NCBI GenBank assembly: GCA_945933905.1
Contig: CAMEQX010000005.1
Location: 1 to 17,302 of the forward strand
Source: an uncultured Clostridia bacterium
GTDB lineage: Bacteria; Bacillota; Clostridia; Oscillospirales; Ruminococcaceae
Reading direction: 5' to 3'
Length of the DNA: 17,302 bases
This document shows, in pieces, positions 8,199 to 15,057 of the stretch. The notes beneath the pieces were generated by a model. The model had not been told where the DNA came from. It did not search any database and saw only the letters and a list, made by a program, of their open reading frames with translations. The translations under genes were made by a program, and so were the position numbers. Numbering within the stretch: the first letter of the stretch is position 1; every line of letters starts with the position of its first letter.

Positions 8199-8260
8199 GC
8201 ACCGACAAAGGAGATTTTGCCATTTTACTGTGTAGAAATTCAACACGCGCTTATGTGCAA

Positions 8261-8289
8261 TTTAACCAAAAATAATCATTTTTGTTAAA
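8261..8289. repeat. AT-rich inverted repeat between divergent promoters
   Basis: Arms TTTAACCAAAAAT (8261-8273) and ATTTTTGTTAAA (8278-8289) are complementary except for one extra C, with a 4-nt centre. It lies between the pil promoter and the glgP promoter. It could be an operator for either or both. It has no GC-rich stem with a T-tract, so it is a poor terminator. Confidence 0.5.
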
Positions 8290-8337
8290 CTTTGACGTAA
8301 AATTTCCTTTTATTACAAGTTTTTTTGGCGCTCCCGC

Positions 8338-8366
8338 TTGATTTTATCGGGATAATATGGTAAAAT
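8338..8366 (+). promoter_or_regulatory. Sigma-A promoter of glgP and its structured leader
   Basis: -35 TTGATT (8338-8343), 17-nt spacer, -10 TAAAAT (8361-8366) with TGG directly before it (extended -10). Predicted start near 8373, which gives a leader of about 150 nt that contains the whole structured RNA. Confidence 0.65.
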
Positions 8367-8405
8367 AAGTAGAAGTATAAAATTTTTATAAAAAATACCG
8401 TTGTA

Positions 8406-8508
8406 AGTCTGGCGAGAAATCGTCAGATGCTAGGAAACATCATAACGGCTAGGCTTTGTGCCTGCCGTTATGGTGTTGACGACGCAGATGGCGGTTTATC
8501 GTCAGACT
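8406..8508 (+). ncRNA. Candidate structured, bistable 5' leader RNA (riboswitch-like) upstream of glgP
   Basis: Four segments: a = 8406-8415, b = 8420-8427, c = 8476-8482, d = 8499-8508. b and d share TCGTCAGA, so a can pair with b or d, and c can pair with b or d. Fold 1: a-b is an 8-bp hairpin capped by GAAA and c-d is a second hairpin. Fold 2: a-d is a 10-bp closing stem with b-c (7 bp) nested inside, giving a long rod. Both keep a strong central hairpin, 8438-8449 with 8464-8475 (12 bp) then AGGC/GCCT and loop TTTGT. An 11-nt single-stranded bulge (8427-8437) holds GCTAGGAAA; GCTAGG recurs at 8448-8453. The ribosome-binding site AAGGAG (8512-8517) follows directly. There is no terminator. 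It does not match a riboswitch class I know, so the ligand or partner is unknown. Confidence 0.6.
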
Positions 8509-8524
8509 GGTAAGGAGAAAAGAT

Positions 8525-10885
8525 ATGATTGACAAAACTTTGCTGAAAAACGATTTTGAGGACATTTTGCGCGATACCCGCATCGAAGGCAAGCGCTGCA
8601 CCCCCGCGCAGCTTCACAACGCGCTCGGAAAGGCAATTATGCGGCAGGCTGTCCCGATGATGAACTGCTCCGCGCCCGACGGCAGACGCGCGGGATATCT
8701 TTCAATGGAATTCCTCGTAGGGCGCGCGGTTTATAACAACATCTTATGTCTCGGTCTTTCCGACTATGCCGAGGAGCTGCTCAAGGAAGCGGGCGGCTCG
8801 CTTTCGGAGCTTGAGGAAATAGAGGACGCCGCTCTCGGAAACGGCGGTCTTGGAAGGCTTGCAGCCTGCTTCCTCGACAGCGCGGCTACGCTGAAGCTCC
8901 CGCTCACGGGCTACGGAATTCGCTATAAATACGGTCTGTTCAAGCAGACAATCGAGGACGGCTTCCAGCGCGAATACGCAGACGACTGGACCGCTCAGGG
9001 CGACCCGTGGAGCAGGCGCGTTGAGGACGAAGCGGTTATCGTTCATTTTGCGGGCGGAGATGTGAAGGCGGTGCCTTATGATATGCCTATCTTTGGCTAT
9101 CGCAACGACTACGCTTGTACATTAAGATTGTGGCAGTGTGAGCCGATAAACGCGTTTGATTTTGACGCGTTCAACAAACAGGATTATTTCGGAGCGGCAC
9201 GCGGCGAAATCGAAGCCGAAAATATCTCCAAGACGCTTTATCCCAACGATAACGGTCGCGGCGGACAGCTTTTGCGCTTGAAACAGGAGTATTTCTTCAG
9301 CGCGGCTTCCGTTGAGGATTTAATCAGAAAGCATCTTGAGGCGGGCAGACCGCTTTCCAATTTCGCGGAGTATAACGCAATTCAGCTCAACGACACGCAC
9401 CCCGTTATCGCAATCCCCGAGCTTATCCGCAACCTTCTCGGGCGCGGCTGTGAGTTTGAAGAAGCGCTTGAAATCGCCAAGAAAACGTTCAACTACACAA
9501 ACCACACGATTATGGCGGAAGCTCTCGAAAAGTGGTCGAGCGATATCGTCGAGGAGCTTGTGCCCGAGGTTTACGCGATTATTCTGCGCATAAACGAGGT
9601 GTTTATCTCCGATATGTACCGCAAGGGGATTTCCCGCGAGAAAATCGAGACAATGCAGATTGTATCAAATGGTATGGTACATATGGCGAGAATGGCGATT
9701 TACTGCTCGTCACACGTCAACGGCGTTGCCGAAATCCACACCGAAATCCTCAAGAACGACGCGCTCTCGGATTGGTACGAGATGTTCCCCGAGCGCTTCC
9801 TCAACGAAACAAACGGCATAACTCCGCGCCGCTGGCTTGCTTTGTGCAACCCGAAGCTCGCTTCGATGATAACCGAGCTTCTCGGAAACGAAAGCTGGCT
9901 CACCGACCTCGCGCAGCTCAAAAATCTGCGCCCGTTCTGCGATGACAAGGCAATCCGCGACCGCTTCAGCGCGATAAAGAGCGAAAACAAGGCGGCACTT
10001 GCGGAATACATCGCCGTTCACGAGGGCGAAAACATCGACGCGGACAGCCTGTTCGATATTCAAATCAAGCGTCTGCACGAGTACAAGCGCCAGCTTTTGA
10101 ACGCGTTTTCGATACTTTACATTTACTTCGGCTTGAAGGACGGTTCGATTGCCAAGGAGAATTTCGCGCCCACAACCTTTATCTTCGGTGCAAAATCCGC
10201 GCCCGGCTACGCGAGAGCAAAGGCAATCATCAAGTTTATCAACGAAATCGCAAATCTTGTCAACAACGATTTGTCGATTAACGGCGCAATTAAGGTTGTT
10301 TTCGTGCAGAATTATAATGTAGCTTACGCGGAAAAGCTGGTTGTTGCCGCGGATATTTCCGAGCAGATTTCTACGGCGGGAACAGAGGCTTCGGGTACCG
10401 GTAATATGAAATTTATGCTCAACGGCACAATGACGCTCGGTACTTATGACGGCGCGAATGTTGAAATCGCGCAGGAAGCGGGCGAGGAAAACAACTATAT
10501 CTTCGGCGCGAGAGTTGAGGATTTGGCGCAGATTATGCCGAATTATGACCCGAGAAAGATTTACGCGGAAAACACGAAAATTGCAAGGGTGCTGAATACG
10601 CTGATTGACGGGACGTTCTCGGACGGCGGAAACGGGTCTTTCAGGGAGCTGTATTACTCGCTGCTGGACGGGGCTTCGTGGCATAAGCCCGACCACTATT
10701 ATCTTCTCGGCGACCTTGAGAATTACGTTCAGGCGAAGCTTAAGGCGAACGCTGACTACAAGTTCAACCACGATGAGTTTATCAAGAAGTCGATGATAAA
10801 TATGTGCTATGCGGGGAAATTCAGCTCGGATAGAACGATTGAGGGGTACGCGAAGGATATCTGGAAGATTGAGCCGAACGATTAA
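8525..10885 (+). CDS. glgP: Glycogen/alpha-glucan phosphorylase
   Basis: 786 aa, full length for the family. It releases glucose 1-phosphate from the non-reducing ends of glycogen or maltodextrin, using phosphate and pyridoxal phosphate in the cytoplasm. Diagnostic segments are YLSMEFLVGRAVYNN near the N-terminus, LGNGGLGRLAACFLDSAATL, the QLNDTHP glucan/phosphate-site motif, and TEASGTGNMKFMLNGTM, in which Lys629 is the residue expected to hold the cofactor. The ATG at 8525 has AAGGAG 7 nt upstream. It is a single-gene transcript as far as seen: its own promoter and structured leader lie upstream and a repeat element follows 20-40 nt after the stop. No other glycogen gene is adjacent. The family call is certain; glycogen versus maltodextrin preference cannot be read here. 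Confidence 0.97.
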   Translation: MIDKTLLKNDFEDILRDTRIEGKRCTPAQLHNALGKAIMRQAVPMMNCSAPDGRRAGYLSMEFLVGRAVYNNILCLGLSDYAEELLKEAGGSLSELEEIEDAALGNGGLGRLAACFLDSAATLKLPLTGYGIRYKYGLFKQTIEDGFQREYADDWTAQGDPWSRRVEDEAVIVHFAGGDVKAVPYDMPIFGYRNDYACTLRLWQCEPINAFDFDAFNKQDYFGAARGEIEAENISKTLYPNDNGRGGQLLRLKQEYFFSAASVEDLIRKHLEAGRPLSNFAEYNAIQLNDTHPVIAIPELIRNLLGRGCEFEEALEIAKKTFNYTNHTIMAEALEKWSSDIVEELVPEVYAIILRINEVFISDMYRKGISREKIETMQIVSNGMVHMARMAIYCSSHVNGVAEIHTEILKNDALSDWYEMFPERFLNETNGITPRRWLALCNPKLASMITELLGNESWLTDLAQLKNLRPFCDDKAIRDRFSAIKSENKAALAEYIAVHEGENIDADSLFDIQIKRLHEYKRQLLNAFSILYIYFGLKDGSIAKENFAPTTFIFGAKSAPGYARAKAIIKFINEIANLVNNDLSINGAIKVVFVQNYNVAYAEKLVVAADISEQISTAGTEASGTGNMKFMLNGTMTLGTYDGANVEIAQEAGEENNYIFGARVEDLAQIMPNYDPRKIYAENTKIARVLNTLIDGTFSDGGNGSFRELYYSLLDGASWHKPDHYYLLGDLENYVQAKLKANADYKFNHDEFIKKSMINMCYAGKFSSDRTIEGYAKDIWKIEPND

Positions 10886-10911
10886 TCGCATTTTGCGTCC
10901 GTGGGGCGCGA

Positions 10912-11148
10912 AGCGTACAAAAGTCTTTTTGGAATTCTAGTGAAACCTTCGGTTTCCTTAACCTTTTTCTTCAGAAAAAGGTTCTAAGCCGCCGGAGGCA
11001 CTCGCGGCGAAGCCGCGCTACTGGAGCGAAGCGTCAAAAACGCGGAGCGAAGCGACGCGAAATACGCCAAAAAAGCGCTAAAGGGGTTTGGGGGAAAACA
11101 AGAGTTTTCCCCCAAGCATTTTTGTAAAACGAAGTTTTACAAAAATGC
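10912..11148 (+). repeat. Modular intergenic repeat element, copy A (after glgP)
   Basis: This shares five blocks of exact identity with copy B on the other strand: 10912-10933 (22 bp), 10960-10984 (25 bp), 11001-11018 (18 bp), 11071-11092 (22 bp) and 11101-11124 (24 bp), in the same order. The spacers differ in length and sequence. The blocks are largely self-complementary hairpins: 10942-10956, 10960-10983, CGCGGC/GCCGCG at 11003-11017, GGGGGAAAAC/GTTTTCCCCC at 11090-11113, and a 15-bp stem at 11116-11148. It has no coding capacity I can support. It begins 27 bases after the glgP stop. Confidence 0.8.
10960..10983 (+). terminator. Possible terminator hairpin for glgP inside repeat A
   Basis: A perfect 11-bp stem (AACCTTTTTCT with its complement, 2-nt loop). 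It lies 75 nt after the glgP stop. The stem is A/T-rich and there is no clear T-tract after it, so termination is uncertain; 3'-end protection is an alternative. Confidence 0.3.
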
Positions 11149-11149
11149 A

Positions 11150-11320
11150 GCGATTTCGGCGGTTCGATGCCGCCGAAATCGCCCGAGAGCGCGTATAAAT
11201 CAGAGTAAGTTCCAAGGTAAAAGCAGGAGGCTGAACCCAAGCGATTTTTCGGGTTCGATGCCCGAAAAATCGCCCGCGCCGCCCACTCAGAGCAAGTATC
11301 AGAAGAAGCAGAATTTCCGA
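11150..11320 (+). repeat. Two tandem degenerate repeats, each headed by a 13-bp hairpin with loop TTCGATG
   Basis: Unit 1: GCGATTTCGGCGG (11150-11162), loop TTCGATG, complement to 11182. Unit 2: GCGATTTTTCGGG (11241-11253), the same loop TTCGATG, complement to 11273. Each stem is perfect although the inner bases differ between units. Each is followed by a related stretch, TCAGAGTAAGT at 11200 and TCAGAGCAAGT at 11287, both leading to an AAGCAG. It lies between repeat A and the rpsF promoter. Confidence 0.7.
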
Positions 11321-11407
11321 AAATATTTCCGTGCGTTCAAGCAAGCGGCTTTTCGTTCACCAAAATCCCCAAAGAGAAAAAAATTCCCAAAAATTCTCGA
11401 AACCCCC

Positions 11408-11436
11408 TTGACAAGCCGAAAAAAATCTGCTATAAT
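11408..11436 (+). promoter_or_regulatory. Perfect-consensus sigma-A promoter of rpsF-ssb-rpsR
   Basis: TTGACA (11408-11413), 17-nt spacer, TATAAT (11431-11436), with TGC before the -10. Start predicted near 11443, about 78 nt before rpsF. Confidence 0.92.
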
Positions 11437-11442
11437 AATAAA

Positions 11443-11520
11443 GTTAATCGCCGAAAGCGAATAACCCCTTTCTCGCGTTAAAGGGACGCGGGATATATAT
11501 CCATAAGGAGGTGCAAATAA
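11443..11520 (+). promoter_or_regulatory. rpsF leader with possible autoregulatory structure
   Basis: The leader contains a hairpin TCGC/GCGA with CCGAAA in its loop (11448-11460); CCCTTT/AAAGGG (11466-11485 region) whose loop TCTCGCGT can also pair with the downstream ACGCGGGA; and a perfect palindrome GGATATATATCC (11491-11502) just before GGAGGTG. rpsF leaders in many bacteria bind S6:S18 through a CCG-containing structure. Whether this one does is not shown by eye. Confidence 0.4.
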
Positions 11521-11817
11521 ATGGCAAAGCTTGATGCAAAGTACGAGGCAATGGTTGTTCTTTCTGTAAAGACCAACGATGAGGAGCAGATTAAGGCTCT
11601 CATCAGCAAGTTCTCCGATCTTATCAAGAATAACGGAACTCTCGAGGGAGTTGACGAGTGGGGCAAGAGAAAGCTCGCTTACGAAATCAACTACGAGAAC
11701 GAGGGCTACTATGTTCTTTATAATTTCGAGAGCAAGCCCGATTTCCCCGCAGAGCTTGAGCGCGTTATCAGCATTACTGACGGCGTTCTTCGCTCAATGG
11801 TTGTTCTCAGAAAGTAA
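11521..11817 (+). CDS. rpsF: 30S ribosomal protein S6
   Basis: 98 aa, the usual length. S6 binds S18 and the central domain of 16S rRNA in the small subunit platform. The single alpha/beta domain runs from YEAMVVLSVKTNDEEQIKALISKF through the typical central signature GVDEWGKRKLAYEINYENEGYYVL (shown here as separate motifs WGKRKLAY and NEGYYVL) to the C-terminal ITDGVLRSMVVL. There is no Glu-rich tail of the kind found in enterobacteria. The ATG at 11521 has GGAGGTG about 9 nt upstream. It is first in the classic rpsF-ssb-rpsR operon, so S6 and its partner S18 are made from the same message, 25 nt ahead of ssb. Confidence 0.98.
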   Translation: MAKLDAKYEAMVVLSVKTNDEEQIKALISKFSDLIKNNGTLEGVDEWGKRKLAYEINYENEGYYVLYNFESKPDFPAELERVISITDGVLRSMVVLRK

Positions 11818-11842
11818 TCGACATTTGGCGGAGGTGTAATTT

Positions 11843-12322
11843 ATGGCTTTTAACAGAGTTATTTTAATGGGCAGACTTACGCGTGACCCCGAGCTTAAAA
11901 CCACTCCTTCGGGTGTTAGTGTGTGCACTTTCAGCATTGCGGTTGACAGAAGATTTCAGACAAAGGGCGAAGAAAGAAAAGCTGATTTCTTCAACATTGT
12001 TGCCTGGCGTCAAACCGGCGAATTCGTTTCCCGTTTCTTCAAAAAGGGAAATATGGTTTTAGTTGAAGGTGAGCTCCAGACGCGTCAATACACCAACAAA
12101 GACGGCATTAACGTAAATGTTACTGAAATTGTTGCAGAGCAGGTTTGCTTTACGGGTGAAAAAACAGGAAACGGCGGCTCGGGAAGCTACTATTCAAGCG
12201 GCGACCCCGGCTATGGCACGCCCCCTCCCGAATCCAGCTCACGCCCCGCTTCCGCGCCGTCCGAAAACAGCGCGCCCGCCGCAGATTTCTCCTCTGCCGA
12301 CAGTGACGATTATCCGTTCTGA
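11843..12322 (+). CDS. ssb: Single-stranded DNA-binding protein
   Basis: 159 aa. The N-terminal OB fold covers about residues 1-106: [39 protein letters not shown] and [15 protein letters not shown] are diagnostic of bacterial SSB. It binds single-stranded DNA as a tetramer in replication, repair and recombination. Residues about 112-150 are a Gly/Ser/Pro-rich flexible linker, and the last residues SDDYPF are the acidic tip that recruits partner proteins; the family consensus is DDDIPF, so Tyr is a mild variant. The start ATG at 11843 has GGAGGTG 8 nt upstream. It sits between rpsF and rpsR in the normal Firmicutes order. It is the housekeeping copy by context. Confidence 0.98.
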   Translation: MAFNRVILMGRLTRDPELKTTPSGVSVCTFSIAVDRRFQTKGEERKADFFNIVAWRQTGEFVSRFFKKGNMVLVEGELQTRQYTNKDGINVNVTEIVAEQVCFTGEKTGNGGSGSYYSSGDPGYGTPPPESSSRPASAPSENSAPAADFSSADSDDYPF

Positions 12323-12363
12323 GATATTGTGTTCTATTCAAATCTATACAGGAGGTTACGACT

Positions 12364-12612
12364 ATGGCTGAAAAGACCGAAAGACCTGTTCACGCTGCTA
12401 AGCGCAGTCGCAAAAAGGTTTGCCAGTTTTGCGCTGACAGAACAGAGTTCATTGACTATAAGGACATCAACAAGCTCAAGAAGTTTATGACCGAGCGCTC
12501 CAAGATTCTGCCCTGCAGAGTTACCGGCTGCTGCGCTTATCATCAGAGAGAGCTCACCAAGGCTATCAAGAGAGCGAGACAGGTTGCCCTTATTCCTTAT
12601 TCTGCTGACTAA
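12364..12612 (+). CDS. rpsR: 30S ribosomal protein S18 (Cys-rich, possible zinc-binding form)
   Basis: 82 aa. It is recognised by [18 protein letters not shown], the [15 protein letters not shown] segment and the C-terminal [21 protein letters not shown]18 pairs with S6 in the platform of the 30S subunit. Cysteines at 20, 23, 51, 56 and 57 with His60 form a CxxC...C..H pattern consistent with the zinc-binding (C+) form of S18; many S18 proteins lack these. Start ATG at 12364 with GGAGG 8-9 nt upstream. It is the last gene of the operon, 41 nt after ssb, and followed by a strong terminator. Confidence 0.98.
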   Translation: MAEKTERPVHAAKRSRKKVCQFCADRTEFIDYKDINKLKKFMTERSKILPCRVTGCCAYHQRELTKAIKRARQVALIPYSAD

Positions 12613-12628
12613 TTGTCAACAAAACAAA

Positions 12629-12673
12629 GTAAAACAAAAGCAGGTTCTTTACGAGCCTGCTTTTTTGTTTTAC
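12629..12673 (+). terminator. Intrinsic terminator after rpsR (probably bidirectional)
   Basis: A 9-bp stem, AGCAGGTTC with its complement (12639-12661), loop TTTAC, followed by six T and then GTTTTAC. It is flanked on the left by GTAAAACAAA, which extends the pairing. It begins 17 nt after the rpsR stop. The flanking A-tract would give a T-tract on the other strand too. Confidence 0.9.
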
Positions 12674-12703
12674 GAAATAAAACTTACTATCTGCGAACTT
12701 CTT

Positions 12704-12928
12704 GCATTTTTGTCGGCTTCGAGCCGCCAAAAATGCTTGGGGGAAAACTCTTTGTTTCTAGAAACGCTAAAGGCGTTTCTTCCCAAACCCCTTTAGCGCT
12801 TTTGAACGCGTTTGCGCGGCTTCGCCGCGAGTGGTCGCGCTACGCGCTCCAGTGCCTTCGGCGACCAGGAACCTTTTTCTGAAGAAAAAGGTTCCTGGAC
12901 CTCCAAAAAGACTTTTGTACGCTACGCG
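12704..12928 (-). repeat. Modular intergenic repeat element, copy B (inverted, after htpG)
   Basis: This is the inverted counterpart of copy A. Exact blocks are at 12728-12751 (24 bp), 12782-12803 (22 bp), 12814-12831 (18 bp), 12869-12893 (25 bp) and 12902-12923 (22 bp). It carries an extra hairpin insert (GTTTCTAGAAAC at 12754-12765, and GAAACGC/GCGTTTC at 12761-12779) absent from A. The last hairpin, 12704-12736, keeps the same outer stem GCATTTTTG as in A (11116-11148) but has a different, still self-complementary, inner stem. It begins 34-38 nt past the htpG stop, sense with htpG. Confidence 0.8.
12865..12898 (-). terminator. Possible terminator hairpin for htpG inside repeat B
   Basis: A perfect 16-bp stem with a 2-nt centre (CCAGGAACC to GGTTCCTGG, core TTTTTCT/AGAAAAA). 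It lies 64-97 nt downstream of the htpG stop on the minus strand. It is stable, but no clear T-tract follows, so termination is only possible. Confidence 0.35.
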
Positions 12929-12961
12929 TTGCTCGAAACGCGCTCTGCAAGATTTCCCGCC

Positions 12962-14857
12962 TTACTTCGCCAGCAGCTCACACACCTTATTCGAGAACTC
13001 AACAGGATTCTCAATCGGCATTCCCTCAATCAGCAGCGCCTGATTATACAAAATATCCGCATAATCCGCCGCCTTATCCTTATCGCTCTCGTACAGCTCT
13101 TTCAGTTTCCCGAAAATCTTGTGGTTAGGATTGATTTCAAGAATTTTCTCCGCCTTTGCTCCCTCGCCGTTAGGCATCGCCGACAGCACCTTCTCCATCT
13201 CAACCGACAACATTCCCTCGCTTGTTATGCACACAGGGTGGCTCTTCAAACGCTGCGACAGCTTCACCGCCTTAACCTTCCCGCCGAGCTTCTCCGTCAT
13301 AAACTCAAACAGCGACTTGTTGTCCTCCTCAGCCTTCTTGATTTCCTCCTTCTCCTCGGGTGTATCAAGCCCCAAATCGTCCGCGGAAACCGACTTGTAC
13401 TCCTTCCCGTCAAAGTCGTGCATCATCTGCAAGCAGAACTCGTCAACGTGGTCGGTCAAGTACAGGATTTCATAGCCCTTGTCGCGAACCTGTTCGGTCT
13501 GCGGAAGGCTCTCGATACGGGTAACGCTGCTTCCGCTTGCGAAATAGATGAACTTCTGCTCCTCTTTCATACGCGAAACGTACTCCTCGAGCGTGGTTGT
13601 CCCGCCGTTTGATGTCTTGAACAACAGCAAATCCTGAAGCTCGTCCTTGTTCATTCCGTAAGCCTCGTAAATGCCGTACTTAATCTGCGAACCGAACGTT
13701 TCAAAGAACTTCTCGTACTTCTCGCGCTCGTTTTTGAGCAGCTTTTTCAGCTCGTTCTTAATCGATTTCTCGATACTCTTTGCGATAATTTTGAGCTGTC
13801 TGTCGTGCTGGAGCATTTCGCGCGAGATATTCAGCGACAAATCCTCACTATCGACAAGACCTTTCACAAAGCTGAAGTAATCGGGCAGCAAATCCGAGCA
13901 TTTCTCCATAATCATAACGCCGCTTGAATAGAGCTGCAAGCCCTTTTCGTAGTTCTTGGAGTAGTAGTCGTAGGGCGCGTTTTGCGGAATGTAAAGCAGC
14001 GCGGAATAGGTTGCCGTACCCTCGGTTTTTGTGTGAATGTGAACGAGCGGGTCGGTGTAATCGTAGAATTTATCCTTGTAGAACTGATTATAGTCCTCGT
14101 CCTTCAACTCGCTCTTAGACTTTTTCCAAATCGGAACCATTGAATTGAGCGTTTCGGTGACGGTTTCCTTTTCATACTCGGGCTCTTTTCCGTCAACGCC
14201 GGTGCCTTCCTTGAGCTTTTCGTGCTCGACGTCCATTTTAATAGGATAGCGGATATAGTCGGAATATTTCTTGACAAGCTCCTTGATTTTATAGGGTGTG
14301 AGGAACTCGTCATAGTTCTCCTCGTCGGCGTTGTCCTTGATTTCAAGGGTGATAACCGTGCCGTTTGCGTCCTTTTCGGCGTCCTCGATTGAATAGCCCT
14401 CGGCGCCGTCGCTCTGCCACAGATAAGCCTTGTCCGAGCCGTAAGCCTTCGAGATTACGGTAACTCTCTTGGCAACCATAAACGCGGAATAAAAGCCCAC
14501 GCCAAACTGTCCGATAACGTCAACGTCCTCGGTTTTTTCATTGTCGCGCTTGAACTCGAAAGAGCCGCTCTGCGCGATTGTGCCGAGGTTGTTTTCAAGC
14601 TCGTCCTTGGTCATACCGATACCGTTATCGGTGATTGTAAGCGTGCGCGCGTCCTTGTCAACGGCAAGGGTAATGCTCATATCCGTGCGGGTAAGTCCGA
14701 GATTTTCCTCCATTGACTTGAAATACAGCTTATCCATCGCGTCCGAAGCGTTTGAAATAAGCTCGCGCAAAAAGATTTCCTTATGCGTATAAATGGAGTT
14801 TATCATCATCTCCAGCAAACGTTTGGACTCCGCTTTAAATTCCTTTTTCTCTGCCAT
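12962..14857 (-). CDS. htpG: Molecular chaperone HtpG (Hsp90)
   Basis: 631 aa, full length. It is an ATP-dependent Hsp90 chaperone acting as a cytoplasmic dimer on partly folded clients. The N-terminal ATPase domain shows [17 protein letters not shown], with Glu32 as the expected catalytic residue and Asn36 for magnesium, then [13 protein letters not shown] with Asp77 for adenine, and [14 protein letters not shown] near 115-128. The middle domain includes [14 protein letters not shown] and [11 protein letters not shown] with the Arg that contacts ATP. The C-terminal dimer domain ends near [20 protein letters not shown] at 14857 follows GGAGATG. It stands alone, with its own promoter and CIRCE upstream and a repeat element downstream, and converges on rpsR. 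Confidence 0.98.
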   Translation of the reverse strand: MAEKKEFKAESKRLLEMMINSIYTHKEIFLRELISNASDAMDKLYFKSMEENLGLTRTDMSITLAVDKDARTLTITDNGIGMTKDELENNLGTIAQSGSFEFKRDNEKTEDVDVIGQFGVGFYSAFMVAKRVTVISKAYGSDKAYLWQSDGAEGYSIEDAEKDANGTVITLEIKDNADEENYDEFLTPYKIKELVKKYSDYIRYPIKMDVEHEKLKEGTGVDGKEPEYEKETVTETLNSMVPIWKKSKSELKDEDYNQFYKDKFYDYTDPLVHIHTKTEGTATYSALLYIPQNAPYDYYSKNYEKGLQLYSSGVMIMEKCSDLLPDYFSFVKGLVDSEDLSLNISREMLQHDRQLKIIAKSIEKSIKNELKKLLKNEREKYEKFFETFGSQIKYGIYEAYGMNKDELQDLLLFKTSNGGTTTLEEYVSRMKEEQKFIYFASGSSVTRIESLPQTEQVRDKGYEILYLTDHVDEFCLQMMHDFDGKEYKSVSADDLGLDTPEEKEEIKKAEEDNKSLFEFMTEKLGGKVKAVKLSQRLKSHPVCITSEGMLSVEMEKVLSAMPNGEGAKAEKILEINPNHKIFGKLKELYESDKDKAADYADILYNQALLIEGMPIENPVEFSNKVCELLAK

Positions 14858-14925
14858 TTAAATCATCTCCTAAAAAATTGAACCGACACCGCAATCGGTT
14901 ATTTCAGACGGTTTGCAATGCCTGT

Positions 14926-14952
14926 TTAGCACTCCAGCTCTACGAGTGCTAA
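14926..14952. promoter_or_regulatory. CIRCE element (HrcA operator) of htpG
   Basis: TTAGCACTC (14926-14934), 9-nt spacer, GAGTGCTAA (14944-14952): an exact match to the CIRCE consensus. It lies just downstream of the -10 box, over the expected transcription start, as in HrcA-repressed groESL and hrcA-dnaK operons. Confidence 0.96.
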
Positions 14953-14956
14953 CTAT

Positions 14957-14984
14957 ATTATACAACTATTTTTTCAAAAGTCAA
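14957..14984 (-). promoter_or_regulatory. Sigma-A promoter of htpG
   Basis: Minus strand: -35 TTGACT (14984-14979), 16-nt spacer, -10 TATAAT (14962-14957). CIRCE starts 5 nt after the -10. The leader to the htpG ATG is about 90 nt and includes a small hairpin AACCGA/TCGGTT (14881-14900). Confidence 0.85.
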
Positions 14985-15024
14985 GTGTTTTGAGTGAAAA
15001 TTTTGCGAAATTTCACAAAAACAT

Positions 15025-15057
15025 AAAAAAATCCCGCAGACAAGGGGGTGTCTGCGG
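15025..15057 (-). terminator. Intrinsic terminator of the candidate sRNA
   Basis: Minus strand: a 9-bp stem CCGCAGACA/TGTCTGCGG (15057-15034), 6-nt C-rich loop, then GA and a run of seven T (15031-15025). It is a strong terminator. It would also stop read-through from the upstream transporter operon. Confidence 0.88.

Noticed and set aside
9710..10891. Long open frame (393 codons) antisense to glgP
   Set aside because: Shadow of a GC-rich conserved gene; Arg/Val-rich composition, no ribosome-binding site, no recognisable motif.
11150..11273. GGTTCGATGCC in the tandem hairpins looks like a tRNA T-arm
   Set aside because: No acceptor, D or anticodon arms fit around it; the two copies are hairpins with 13-bp stems, too long for a T-arm.
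11150..11320. CRISPR array
   Set aside because: Only two degenerate units, no uniform spacers, no cas genes.
12812..13612. 266-codon frame overlapping repeat B and antisense to htpG
   Set aside because: Runs through repeat hairpins into the antisense of htpG; Leu/Arg-rich, no domain.
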